Shown here: piece by piece, positions 17,904-29,300 of the stretch
Layout: each line of letters begins with the position of its first letter
How positions within the stretch are numbered: the first letter of the stretch is position 1
Program-made: the position numbers and the translations under genes
From: Streptomyces canus 299MFChir4.1
Lineage (GTDB): Bacteria > Actinomycetota > Actinomycetes > Streptomycetales > Streptomycetaceae
DNA length: 64,000 nt
Assembly (NCBI RefSeq): GCF_000383615.1
Contig: NZ_KB911613.1
Coordinates: forward strand, 1-64,000
Direction: 5' to 3'
The notes under the pieces: model-generated
What the model was told of the DNA's origin: nothing
What the model saw: only the letters and a program-made list of their open reading frames with translations
The model's database searches: none

Positions 17904-19041
17904 CGGCGGCCCACCTCCGGACGCGGAGATCCGCGGCGGCTGCGAGGTCGGCGCAGCCGGTCAGCAGCAGCCCCTCCCGGAGCTCGTCCCGCAGGACGGA
18001 GAGCACCTCGGCGACCCCCTTCTCCCCGTGCGCCGCGAGCCCCCACAGCACCGGGCGGCCGACCAGCACGCCCGAGGCCCCGAGAGCCAGGGCGCGCAGC
18101 ACGTCCGTGCCGGTACGTATGCCGCTGTCCAGCAGCACCGCGCAGAGACCGGCCACCGCCTCGGACACCAAGGGGAGTTGGGCGATGCTCGGTGGAGCAC
18201 CGTCGAACTGGCGGCCCCCGTGGTTGGAGACCACCACGGCGTCGGCGCCGCACTCCGCCACGCGCCGGGCATCCCGTGCGTCGAGAACTCCCTTCACCAC
18301 CAGGGGAAGAGAGCTGCGTCGCCGCAACCGTTCCAGGTCCCGCAGAGTCGGGACGCCGAACAGGGACCGCGTGTGATCGGCGACGGCCGAGACCCCTGGT
18401 GTGGACCGGTGCGCCAGGTCGTCGAGCCCGGGGCCCAGGTTCGCGGCCCGCACATGAGGCGGCAGCGAGAACCCGTTGCGCACGTCCCGCCAGCGCCGCC
18501 CCATGGTCGGGACGTCCACGGTGACCATGAGCGCCCGGCAGCCCGAGTCCTCGGCGCGGGCGACGAGTCCGTCCGTCAGGGACCGCTCGCGCAGCCAGTA
18601 CAGCTGGAACCAGACGTCCGCCTCGGTGGCGACGACCTCCTCCAGGGGACGACTGCTCAGGGTACTGAGCACGAACGGCACTCCGGCGGCGCGGGCCGCC
18701 CGGGCGACCGCCCGCTCGCCCTCGGGATGCAGCAGGCACTGATAGGCCATCGGCGCGACCGCGACCGGCATCGCGGCGTCGGTGCCCAGCAGCCGTCCGG
18801 ACAGGTCGGCGCCGGTTCGGCCGGTCAGCACCCGGGGCAGGAGCGCCACGCCGTCGAGGGCCGCCCGGTTGGCCGCCAAGGCCGTCTCCGCACCGCTGCC
18901 GCCCTCGATGAAGTCCCACACCGCCGGGTCCGTGACGGCCCGCGCCGCGCTCCTGATCCCGGCCAGACCGGGAGGCGCGTCGGCGAGCGGACCGCTCAGG
19001 GGTGACGCCTCCAGGGCGGGGCCGCTCCCGGGCGAGGTCAC
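17896..19041 (-). CDS. hmo: 4-hydroxymandelate oxidase (Hmo), FMN-dependent
   Basis: A 381-residue FMN-dependent alpha-hydroxy-acid oxidase (glycolate oxidase/lactate dehydrogenase family, TIM barrel). Landmarks: AVAPMAYQCLLHPEGE (FMN site), WFQLYWLRERSLT, VTVDVPTMGRRWRDVRNGF, LVVKGVLDARDA with the flavin-contacting Lys, and the active-site block VVVSNHGGRQFDGAPPS with catalytic His and Arg, followed by DSGIRTGTDVLRALALGA. It oxidises 4-hydroxymandelate to 4-hydroxyphenylglyoxylate, the second step of Hpg formation. GTG 19041 is the start: it overlaps the hmaS stop as GTGA, and upstream frame has no oxidase similarity. Confidence 0.9.
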   Translation of the reverse strand: MTSPGSGPALEASPLSGPLADAPPGLAGIRSAARAVTDPAVWDFIEGGSGAETALAANRAALDGVALLPRVLTGRTGADLSGRLLGTDAAMPVAVAPMAYQCLLHPEGERAVARAARAAGVPFVLSTLSSRPLEEVVATEADVWFQLYWLRERSLTDGLVARAEDSGCRALMVTVDVPTMGRRWRDVRNGFSLPPHVRAANLGPGLDDLAHRSTPGVSAVADHTRSLFGVPTLRDLERLRRRSSLPLVVKGVLDARDARRVAECGADAVVVSNHGGRQFDGAPPSIAQLPLVSEAVAGLCAVLLDSGIRTGTDVLRALALGASGVLVGRPVLWGLAAHGEKGVAEVLSVLRDELREGLLLTGCADLAAAADLRVRRWAADA

Positions 19042-20087
19042 ACCCCCTCCGCCTCTACGGCCTCGTACAGGGCCTTGATGTTGCCGCTGCCGAACGTGGT
19101 GGCCCCGGCGCGCTCGATGACCTCGAAGAAGAGGGTCCGGCGCGGGTGGGTGGAACGGGTGAAGATCTGGAACAGCTGGCCGGCGTGGTCCTCGTCGGCC
19201 AGGATGTCCAGGTTCCCGAGTTCGGCGGGCGAGTACCGGGACAGCGCCAGCCGCTCGGGCAGCCTGCTGTAGTACGCGTCGGGAGTGTCCAGGAAACCCA
19301 CGCCGCCGGCCCGCATCGCCGTCACGGAGTGCACGATGTCGCCGCTGGTGAACGCGACGTGCTGCACACCGGCACCGCCGTGATTCTTGACGAACGCGTC
19401 GATCTGGCCCGGTTCCCGGCTGGTGTCCGGCTCGATGACGGTCAGCGTCACCAGGCCCGAACGGCTCTGCACCACCTGGGAGTTCATCGACTGGGCACCG
19501 ACGACTATCTTCTCTTCGAAGATCATCCGGAAGTCCATGACCTGCTCGTAGAACTCCACGGTGCCGGCGAGATCGCCCGCCTCCACGCACACGGCGAAGT
19601 GGTCGACATGCCGAAGTCCCGTGGCGCGTGCGGCTGCCCGGGACCCCGGCGCTCCGTGCGGCCGGCCGGTGGTGACCGGCCGCTGGACGAAGGTGTGCGC
19701 CACGTCGCCGAAACCGCCCACGGACGCGGTGACCACCCCGTCGTCGTGCCGGTGCAGCGCCGCGAGCGGCCGGGCGCCCCGCCGGACGGCCTCCGTGAAG
19801 GCACCCTCGGCGTCGGCGGTGCCCAGGGCGATGTCGCAGACACCGTCGCCGTGCCGCCGCGTGTAGACGGCGCTGGGGTCGTCCTCGGCCAGCGGCTGGC
19901 TCAGTAAGAGCCGGATGTCCTCGCGGACGAGGACGGCCGTGCGCTGTGCGCCGGGGTCCTCCAGCACGTCGGCGACGGCCAGGCCGTATCCGTCGACGAA
20001 CTCGGCTGTCGTGGCTTCGAGATCGGTGACGCAGATCCTGACGTGGTCGACGCGCAGGTCGTCGAAGGGGGGCTGTCCGGTGTTCAC
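19038..20087 (-). CDS. hmaS: 4-hydroxymandelate synthase (HmaS)
   Basis: A 349-residue non-heme Fe(II) dioxygenase related to 4-hydroxyphenylpyruvate dioxygenase, with two vicinal-oxygen-chelate domains. The 2-His-1-Glu iron triad is at H163 (RHVDHFAV), H243 (GVQHVAF) and E322 (LFFEVIE), nearly the same numbering as I recall for HmaS of glycopeptide producers. The C-terminal helix segment FGSGNIKALYEAVE closes the active site. HmaS rather than HPPD is inferred mainly from context (hmo, hpgT and an Hpg-type A domain). It converts 4-hydroxyphenylpyruvate to 4-hydroxymandelate and CO2. Leucine 61 is a TTA codon (19905-19907), predicting bldA control. The GTG start overlaps the MbtH-like stop as GTGA. 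Confidence 0.9.
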   Translation of the reverse strand: MNTGQPPFDDLRVDHVRICVTDLEATTAEFVDGYGLAVADVLEDPGAQRTAVLVREDIRLLLSQPLAEDDPSAVYTRRHGDGVCDIALGTADAEGAFTEAVRRGARPLAALHRHDDGVVTASVGGFGDVAHTFVQRPVTTGRPHGAPGSRAAARATGLRHVDHFAVCVEAGDLAGTVEFYEQVMDFRMIFEEKIVVGAQSMNSQVVQSRSGLVTLTVIEPDTSREPGQIDAFVKNHGGAGVQHVAFTSGDIVHSVTAMRAGGVGFLDTPDAYYSRLPERLALSRYSPAELGNLDILADEDHAGQLFQIFTRSTHPRRTLFFEVIERAGATTFGSGNIKALYEAVEAEGV

Positions 20088-20305
20088 CGCGCATCACTCC
20101 CGTCCATGGCGGAGATCAAGCTGTTGGGCCTCATGTCGGTCCAGTGCTCGTTGACGTAGTCGAGGCACGACTGGCGGTCGGCCTGGCCGTGGACGGTCTG
20201 CCAGCCGGCCGGCACCTCCACGAAGGACGGCCACAGCGAGTGCTGGCCCTCCTCGTTGCGCAGGACGAGGTAGGTGGCCTGATCGTCCTCGAAGGGGTTG
20301 GTCAT
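20084..20305 (-). CDS. MbtH-like NRPS accessory protein
   Basis: A 73-residue member of the MbtH family with its full signature: NEEGQHSLWPSFVEVPAGW (residues 17-35) and CLDYVNEHWTDMRPNSL, including the two conserved tryptophans and the WTDMRP block. MbtH proteins bind the N-terminal subdomain of adenylation domains and aid their solubility and activity. Its ATG overlaps the aryD stop by four bases (ATGA). It is the only one in the window and probably serves all six adenylation domains, including the split glycine domain, where it could help hold the halves together (speculation). Confidence 0.95.
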   Translation of the reverse strand: MTNPFEDDQATYLVLRNEEGQHSLWPSFVEVPAGWQTVHGQADRQSCLDYVNEHWTDMRPNSLISAMDGSDAR

Positions 20306-23300
20306 GCGTCGGTTCCTTTCTCGTGGTGTTCGGAAGCGGGGGTGGTGTCGCGCAGCGCGGCCGAGAGCGCCGGACCGATCACGGCGAGAGCCGCGGGACG
20401 GGTCAACTCCTCGTGCGCGCAGGGGACGTCCGTCCGGCGCAGGCGCCCGTTGACGTAGGGCTGCCAGAGGGCGGGAGGGAGCAGGGTGTCCCTGGCGCCG
20501 AAGTGCAGCAGGTCCCCGCGGAAGACGCCGGGGGTGAAGTCCCGCGCGGCCCGGGTGACCTCGCGGTACACCGCGGTGAGGTTCTCCCGTACGGCGTCGT
20601 CGAACTGGAGCCCCGAGGTCTGCCGGCGCACCGCCTCGGCGGCCTCGTCGGGGGCGGGGGCCATGGCCGCCGGCAGGTCGGCCAGCGGATAGCCGTCCAA
20701 CACCGCCAGCAGCCCCACCTGTTCACCCGCGGCCTGCAGCCGTACGGCGATCTCGTGGGCGATCAGCCCGCCCGCCGACCAGCCCAGCAGGTGGTACGGC
20801 CCGTGCGGGGCCACCCGGCGGATGTGCTCGGCGTACACCTCGGCCGTCTCGGCCACCGTCGGCGGGATCCGTCCGGGGCCGCCCGCGACACCGGGCGACT
20901 GCAGCGCGTACACCGGGTGCCGCAGGTCCAGGTGCCGGGCGAGTCCGGTGAAGGACCAGCCGAGGCCGGCCGCCGGATGGACGCAGAACACGGGCGGCGC
21001 CCCGCCGCCCGGCCGCAGCGGCAGCAGGACGTCGAATTCCCCGCCGCGGCGGTCCTGTTCGGCGGTGCCGTCCAGTGCGCGTGCCAGCTGTGCCACCGAG
21101 GGGGCCTCGAAGAGGAGACGCAGCCCGATCCGGAGGCCCAGGGCGCCGTGGACCCGGTCGATCAGCCGGGCGGCCAGCATGGAGTGGCCACCTACGTCGA
21201 AGAAGCTGTCGTCGAGACCGATCGCGGGCACTCCGAGGACCTCCGCGAACAGCTCCCGCAGCGCGGCCTCGCGAGGGCTGCGCGCCGCTCGGTCGGACAC
21301 CCCGGTGAACCGCGGCGCGGGCAGGGCCGCCCGGTCCAGCTTGCCGTTCGGCGTGACCGGCAGTGCGTCCAGGACGACCACGGCGGCGGGCACCATGTGG
21401 GCGGGCAGCGACTCGCCGGCCCGCCCGCGGAGCACGGCGGCGTCCGGCGCGGCGCCCTCGGCCGGCACCACATACCCGGTCAACACCCCGTCATCGGTGC
21501 CCTCCTGATGGACCGCCACCACTGCCTGGGCCACGGCCGGGTCGGCCAGCAGCACGTTCTCGATCTCGGCCGGCTCCACGCGGAAGCCACGGACCGAGAC
21601 CTGATGGTCCGCGCGGCCCAGGAAGTGCAGATCGCCGTCGCGGTCCCGGCGGACGAGGTCACCGGTGCGGTACATGCGCGACCCCGGCGCGCCGTACGGG
21701 TCGGCCACGAACCGTGCCGCGGTCAGGCCCGGCCGGCCCAGATATCCGCGGGCCAGACCCGGACCGTGCACATAGAGCTCACCGGCCACCCCCGGCGGGA
21801 CGGGGCGCAGGTTGCCGTCGAGGACGCGGATGCCCACGCCGGCCGGCGGACGGCCGATCGACGGGCGGTCCGTACCGGACAGCGGCTCGCTCATGGTGGC
21901 GCAGACCGTCGTCTCGGTCGGCCCGTACGCGTTGACCAGACGCCGCCCGGCACCCCAGCGTCGAACCGCGTCCGCGGGCAGCGCGTCCCCGGCGGTCACC
22001 AGGGTGCGCACGGGGCCGAGGCGGTCCGGCGGCATGGCGGACAGGGCCACCGGCGGCAGGGTCACATGGGTGACGCCCTGCCGGGCGATCAGCTCGGCCA
22101 GCGGCCGGCCCGGAGTGAGGTGGTCCTTGTCGGCCACCACCAGCTCCGCCCCGGACAGCAGCGCCATGCACAGTTCGGAGAACGCCGCGTCGAAGCCGGG
22201 GGAAGCGAACTGGAGCACCCGGTCGCCCGCGGCGACCCGGAACCGTTCGATCTGCCGGGCCGCCAGGTTGGCGATGCCCTCGTGGGACACCACCACCCCG
22301 TTGGGCCGGCCCGTCGACCCCGACGTGTAGATGACGTAGGCCGGATGGGCGGTGCGCAGCGCGGTCGTACGCTCCGCGTCGACCGGATCCGTGGCGGGCG
22401 CCGCCTTCGTCCTCGCGGCGACGGCAGGATCGTCCAGCACCAGGGTGGGCGTCCCGTGCGGAAGCCGGTCGGCGAGTGCCCGCACGGTGAGCACGAGAAA
22501 GGGCCGCGCGTCGGCCAGCATGTGCCGGACGCGTGCGGCGGGATAGTCCGGATCCACGGGAAGGAAGGCGGCACCCGCCTTCAGGACGGCGAGGACGGCG
22601 ACGACCTGCTCGGGGGAGCGCGGCAGCAGCAGCCCCACCGTGCGCTCCGGGCCCGCGCCCAGCGCGGCGAGCCGGTGGGCCAGCCGGTTGGCCCGGCGGT
22701 TGAGCTCGTCGTACGACAGCGTGCCGTCGTCGAAGCGCAGTGCCGTCCGGCGCGGGGTGCGTGCCACCTGTGCCTGGAACAGTTCGGGCAGGGGCGTCGC
22801 GGGCACGGCCTCCGCAGCCCCGCCGGACCACTCGTCGAGGCGCCGCCGCTCGGCCGGGAGGAGCACGTTCAGGGAGCCGACCGGGAGGTGCGGGTCGGAC
22901 GCGACGGCTTCGAGCAGCAGGACCAGCCGCTCGGCGAGGGCGGCGACCGTGGCCTCGTCGAACAGGTCAGCGTTGTACCGGATGCTGCCGTGGACGCCCG
23001 AGGGGCCGCCGTCCTCCGCGAACGTCTCGCTGAGGGACACGTCCAGGTCGAACCGGGCCGTCTGCGGATCGACCTCGGCCGCGGTGATTGTCAGGCCCTC
23101 CAGGTCGAACCGGGGCGGTTCGGTGTTCTGGAGCACCAGAAGGACCTGGAACAGCGGGTGCCGGGACACCGAGCGGGCCGGACTCAGCACCTCGACCAGC
23201 CGCTCGAACGGCACGTCCTGATGGGCGTAGGCCGCCAGGGCGGTCTCCCGGACCCGGCGCAGCAGCTCGGCGAAGTCGGGGTTTCCGGAAGTGTCGGTGC

Positions 23301-26300
23301 GCAGCACGACCGTGTTGGCGAAGAATCCCACCAGATCGTCGAGCGCCTGGTCGCCCCGGCCTGCGAGCGGGCTGCCGACCGGGATGTCCGTACCCGCCCC
23401 GAGCCGGGTGAGCAGGGCCGCGAGGGCCGCCTGGAAGAGCATGAAGGCGGTGACGCCCTCCCGCCGGGACAGCGCCGTCAGCCTTCGGTGCAGGTCCGCG
23501 TCCACGCTGAGCGGTACCTGACCGCCCCCGTGGCCGATCACGGCGGGCCGCGGCCGGTCGACGGGCATCGTCAGCTCCTGAGGCAGCCCGGCCAGCGTCT
23601 TCTGCCAGTGCGCGAGCTGACGTGAGACAGGGCTGCGCGGATCGTCCTCCGCGCCGAGCAGCCGCCGTTGCCAGAGCGTGTAGTCCGCGTACTGGACGGG
23701 CAGTGGCTGCCAGTCGGGGGCTTGACCGGCCGCACGTGCCCGGTAGGCGGTGCCCAGGTCCCTGGCGAGCGGGGCGTACGAGGCGCCGTCACCGGCGATG
23801 TGGTGCAGGACGAGCAGCAGGACGTGCTCGTCCGGCGCGGTCCGCCACAAGGTCGCGTGCAGCGGCGGATCGACGGCCAGGTCGAAGCTCCGCCGCACTG
23901 CCTCCGACAGGGCATGGGGCAGGTCCTCCCGGGACACGGGCACCGGTTCCGGGCCGAGCGGGCGGTTGCCGGACGCGAGGACGTGCTGGCGGGGAACGCC
24001 GTCGGTGTCGGGGAAGACGGTACGCAGGGACTCGTGACGGTCCATCAGGTCTCCGAGGGCGGCGCCGAGGGCGTCCGGGTCCAGCTTGCCCGCCAGGCGC
24101 AGGGCGAGCGGGATGTTGTACCGCCCCGAGCCGCCGTCGAGCCGGTTGAGGAACCACAGCCGCCGCTGGGCGTACGACAGCGGGATCGTCCCGGGCCGCT
24201 CCGCCGGGGCGAGGACCGGGCGGGCGCTGTCCGCCGTGTCGAGCAGTGCCGCCAGGCCCCGCGGTGTGGGTGCCTCGAAGATCGCGCGCAACGGGAGTTC
24301 GGCCCCGAACGCGGTGCGGACCGCGTTGGCCAGCCGGGTGGCCATCAGACTGTGCCCGCCCAGCTCGAAGAAGTTGTCGTCGGGACCGACCGTGGGCACT
24401 GCGAGGACCTGAGCGAACAGCTCGCCCATCAACTCCTCGCGCGGGTCCCGCACCCGGTCCCCGGTCGGACGGCCGCCCAGCTCCGGGGCCGGGAGCGCCG
24501 CACGGTCGAGCTTGCCGTTGGCGTTGACCGGGAGCTCGTCCAGCAGCACGAACGCGGTCGGCACCATGTACTCCGGCAGAGCCGCGCCGACGTGCGCCGT
24601 GAGCTGCGCGGCGGTGGCCGAACCGCCCGCACGCACCGCCACGTGAGCCACCAGACGCCGTACCCCGACCGGGTCGGGCACCGCGGAGACCGCCGCGTTG
24701 ACCACCTCCGGGTGCCGGGTCAGAACGTTCTCGATCTCCCCGGGCTCGATGCGGAAACCGCGCACCTTGACCTGGTCGTCGGTGCGCCCCAGATAGTCCA
24801 GGCAACCGTCCGCACGGCGCCGCACCAGGTCACCGGTGCGGTACATGCGGCCGCCGGGCGGCCCCCAGGGATCGGCCACGAACCGCTCGGCGGACAGCGC
24901 GGGCCGGCCGAGATAGCCGCGCGCCAGGCCCTCGCCCGAGAGATACAGTTCCCCGGGCACTCCGGTGGGCACCGGCCGCAGCCGCTCGTCCAGCACATGG
25001 GCCCGGACATGGGGGAGCGGCCGCCCGATGGGCGGGGCCAGAATCTCCTCGCCCTCCGAGAACCAGGCCGTCGCGTAGACGGTGGCCTCCGTCGGACCGT
25101 AGATGTTGGCGATCCGCACACCCGGCAGCAGCTCCCGCACCTGCCGCACCACGTGCTCGGGCAGCGCCTCCCCGGCCATCGCCAGCGTCCGCGCCTCGAA
25201 CGGAGCCCCTCCGCCGGCCAGCAGGGCCGAGAACACCGACGGCACACCGCCGGCCAGCGTCCCCGACCAAGGACGATCGGCCAGCTCCAGGAGGTCGCGC
25301 ACGATCTCCACATGACCGCCGGTCAGCAGCGGCGCGAACAGCTCGAACACCGAGACGTCGAAGGAGAGCGAGGTGGCGGCCAGGACCCGCTCCAGATCCT
25401 CGGCGCCGAACCGCTCCACCGCCCAGTCCAGCAGACAGGCCATGCTGCGGCGGGACACCACCACTCCCTTGGGAGTGCCCGTGGATCCCGAGGTGTAGAT
25501 GACGTACGCGGGATGGCGTTCGTCGACCGCGTCCCCGAAGGGGCCGTCGCCGGTGCCGGCGAGCGTGGCCGCGACCCCGGGATCGTCCAGCGCCACCCGG
25601 GGCACGACGGACGGATCGGGCAGACCCGCCGGCGCGTCCCCCTCGGTGATCACCAGGACGGGACCGGCGTCGCCGAAGGTGAACGCGACCCGGTCGGCCG
25701 GCTGGCCGAGGTCGACCGGAAGATAGGCCGCACCGCACTTCAGCACCGCGAGGACCGCGACCAGCATCCGCGCCGAACGCGGCACCGCCACGGCGACGAC
25801 CCGCTCCGGCCCCGCTCCCCGGGCCGCCAGACACCGGGCCAGCCGGTTGGCCTCGGCGTCGAGTTCCGCGTACGACAGGGTCGTGCCCGCGCCGCTCACC
25901 GCGGGCCGCTCCGGGGTCCGCCGGACCTGGGCCTCGAACCGGCGGATCACCGGTTCGGGACGCTCTTCGCCGGATTCCCCGGCCCGGGCGGGCCGTTCGT
26001 CCTCGGTCAGGATGTCGACGTCTCCGATGGCCAGGCCCGGATCGTCGGCCACCGCACGCAGGAACCGGACCAGCCGGTCGCCGAGGGCGACGACGGTGGC
26101 CTCGTCGAACAGGTCCGTGCTGTAGATGATGCCGCCCTCGACACCGCACGGCGCGCCGTCCGGTGATCGGATCTCGCGCAGCTGGAGATCCAGGTCGAAC
26201 TTGACCGTGCGCTGCGGGATCGGCTGCGCGGCGGTGCGCAGTCCGGGCAGTTCCGTCGCGGCGCCGCCGGCCGGTTGCAGGGCCAGCATCACCTGGAACA

Positions 26301-29300
26301 GCGGGTGCCGGGCCAGCGACCGCGGCGGCGCCAGCACCTCCACCAGCCGCTCGAACGGCACGTCCTGATGGGCGTACGCCTCCAGGTCCTGCTCCGCCAC
26401 CCGGCGCAGCAGATCGCCGAAGGCCGGGTCGCCGCCGGTGTCGGTGCGTAGGAGGAGCGTGTTGACGAAGAAGCCGACGACGTCGTCGAGCTGTGCGTCG
26501 GCGCGTCCGGCCACCGGGGTTCCGAGCGGGATGTCCGTACCCGCGCCGAGCCGGGTGAGCAGTGCGGCGAGGGCGGCATGCAGCACCATGAAGAGGGTGG
26601 CGCCGTGCTCCTGGGCGAGGCCGACGAGGTCCGCGTGGAGCTGCGCCGGCAACCGGAGGGGGACTTCCGCGCCCCGGTAGCTGAACTCGGGCGGCCGCGG
26701 ACGGTCGGTGGGCAGCTCCGTGCCGGCCGGGAGATCCGCCAGCCGGTCCCGCCAGTGGGCGAGCTGGCCGCTGATCCGACTGCCCGGGTCGGTCTCGCTG
26801 CCGAGCACGGTCCGCTGCCACACGGCGTAGTCGGCGTACTGCACGGGCAACGGCGTGAACCGCGGGGCCCGTCCGGCGCGGCGGGCCGCGTAGGCCGCGC
26901 CGAGGTCCCGCGCCAAGGGGTCCATGGACCAGCCGTCGGCGGCGATGTGGTGCAGGACCACGAGGAGCACGTGTTCCGTCGGCGCCAGCCTCAACAGGGT
27001 CGCCCGCAGCGGCAGTTGCGTGCCCAGGTCGAAGCCCCGGCCGGCCGCCCCGGTCAGAGCGCGTTCCAGGGCGTCGGCGTCCTCGCCGACGTCCACCACA
27101 CCGAGATCCGGCTGGGCGTCCTGTGCGTCCAGGATGCGCTGCACCGGCTCGCCGTCGTCCTCGGCGAACACCGTGCGCAGCGACTCGTGCCGGACCACCA
27201 CGTCGTGCAGAGCCCGCCGCAGGGCGCCCTCGTCCAGGTCACCGGTCAGCCGCAGGGCGATGGGGATGTTGTAGGCGCCGTCGCGCTCCTCCAGACGGTG
27301 CAGGAACCACAGCCTGCGCTGGGCGTACGACACCGGCAGCGGGTCGGGTCGGTCCGCCGGGACCAGGGGAGCATGCGCGGGCCCGGCCCGGTCGAGTCGC
27401 TCGGCGAGGGCGGCGACGGTCGGTGCCTCGAACACCGCGCGGACGCCGAGTTCCGTGCCGAACGCCGAACGTATCGCGTTGACCAGCCGGATCGCCAGCA
27501 GCGAATGCCCGCCCAACCGGAAGAAGTCGTCCTCGACGCCGACCCGCGGCAGACCGAGCAACTCGGCGAACAGCGCGCAGAGTTGCTCCTCCCGTGCGGA
27601 CCGCGGCACACCGCTGCCCACCGCGTCGCCAGGATCGGGCTCCGGCAGCGCCTCGCGGTCGAGCTTGCCGTTGGCGGTGACCGGGAAACGGTCCAGCACC
27701 ACGAAAGCCGACGGGATCATGTACTCCGGCAGCCGCTCCCCGAGGTGGGAGCGGAGCGCCGCGGAGAGCCGCCGGGCCTCCTGGAAGGCGGCGGGCGCGT
27801 TGGTGTGCCGGGCCGGCACGGCGTCCGGGCCGGGTTCGGGGCCGGACCAGCCGATCGACGGGAGAGGGCCGGTGTGCCGGGAGGCGTCGGTGAAGAGCAC
27901 GTCGAGCAGGCCCGGCGAGCCGGGTCCCGCCCAGCTCACCGTCGTCTCGTAGCCGAGGCGGTCGCCCAGTTCGTACAGCAGGGCCGGGTCCACGCCGGCC
28001 GCGGTCCCGGCGAGGGGTTCGCCCGCGTACAGGGCCGCGGCGGCGGCGCGTTCGTGCGCGGTGCGGCCGTCCGGGACGCCGGTGACACGCAGCGCCGACG
28101 GCCTGCTCCCGGCCAGGCGGGCGCGTAGCGCGCCGAGGTCGCCGCGGGCCTCGGCCCAGTCGAGGACGGGGGCGGCGGCCCCGGGGCCGGGCGCCTCCCT
28201 GTCCGGCGCCGACGTGTCTGTCGCCGCGCGCAGGACGACGTCGTAGCGGTACCGCGTCAACTCGTTGTGCGCGTGGCCTCGTTTGACCCGTACGTCGGCC
28301 GCCGCGACGCCCTCGGTGATCCGGGCGAAGTCGTGGAAGAAGCCGGGGGCCACCAGCAGCTCCTTCTCCCGCTCGACCCGGCGCCGGGCCCTGCGCCGCA
28401 CCGCGGCCGGGTCCTCGCCCTCGTCCGCGCGGGCCAGTTCGACGGCCGCGTGGAAGGTGTCCAGGAGTTCCAGGTTGCGGACGTCGCCGATGAACAGCGC
28501 GCCGCCGGGGGCGAGCAGGCCGGTCAGCCCGGTCAGCACCCTCCGCAGATAGTCCGCGTCCGGGAAGTACTGCACGACCGAGTTGAGGACGATCGTGTCG
28601 AAGTGTCCGGCGGGCAGACCGGTCAGGTCGTCCGCCGGCTGGGTCCGCAGCCGGACCGAACTCTCCGCACCCACGTGGGCCCGCAGTGTCTCGGTCGCCC
28701 GGGGCGAGAAGTCGGTGGCCCAGTAGGAGGCGCATGTGGAGTACAGCCGGGACAGGATCAGACCGTTGCCCGCGCCGACCTCCAGGACATGACGGGGACG
28801 CAGGGCACGGATGCGCTCGACGGTGCACTCACGCCACTCGCGCATCTCGGCCACCGGAATGGGACGGCCGTCGTAACTGCTCTCCCAGCCGGAGAAGTCG
28901 GAGCCGAACCCGGTGCCGCCGGAGCCGGGCGGGGCGGTGTCGGAGCCGACGACGGACGCGTCGGAACCGCTGTACATGCCGTCGTAGATCTGCCGCCACT
29001 CGGCGACGTGCTGCCGCGTGCCCTCCTCGACGTGGGTGGCGGACCGCCGCCCGTGCGGTACGACGTAGCCGATCAGCTGACGTTCGCCCGAGTGGCCGGT
29101 GCGCACCAGGACCTCGGCCTGGGAGACCTCGGGGTGGTCCGCGAGCTTCGCGGCGACCTCCCCCGGCTCGACTCGGAAACCTCTGATCTTGACCTGGTCG
29201 TCGCCGCGGCCGACGAACTCCAGCTGCCACCGGCCGTTCCAACGGCCCAGGTCACCAGTGCGGTACATCCGTTCGCCCGGCGGCCCCCAGGGGGCGGCCA

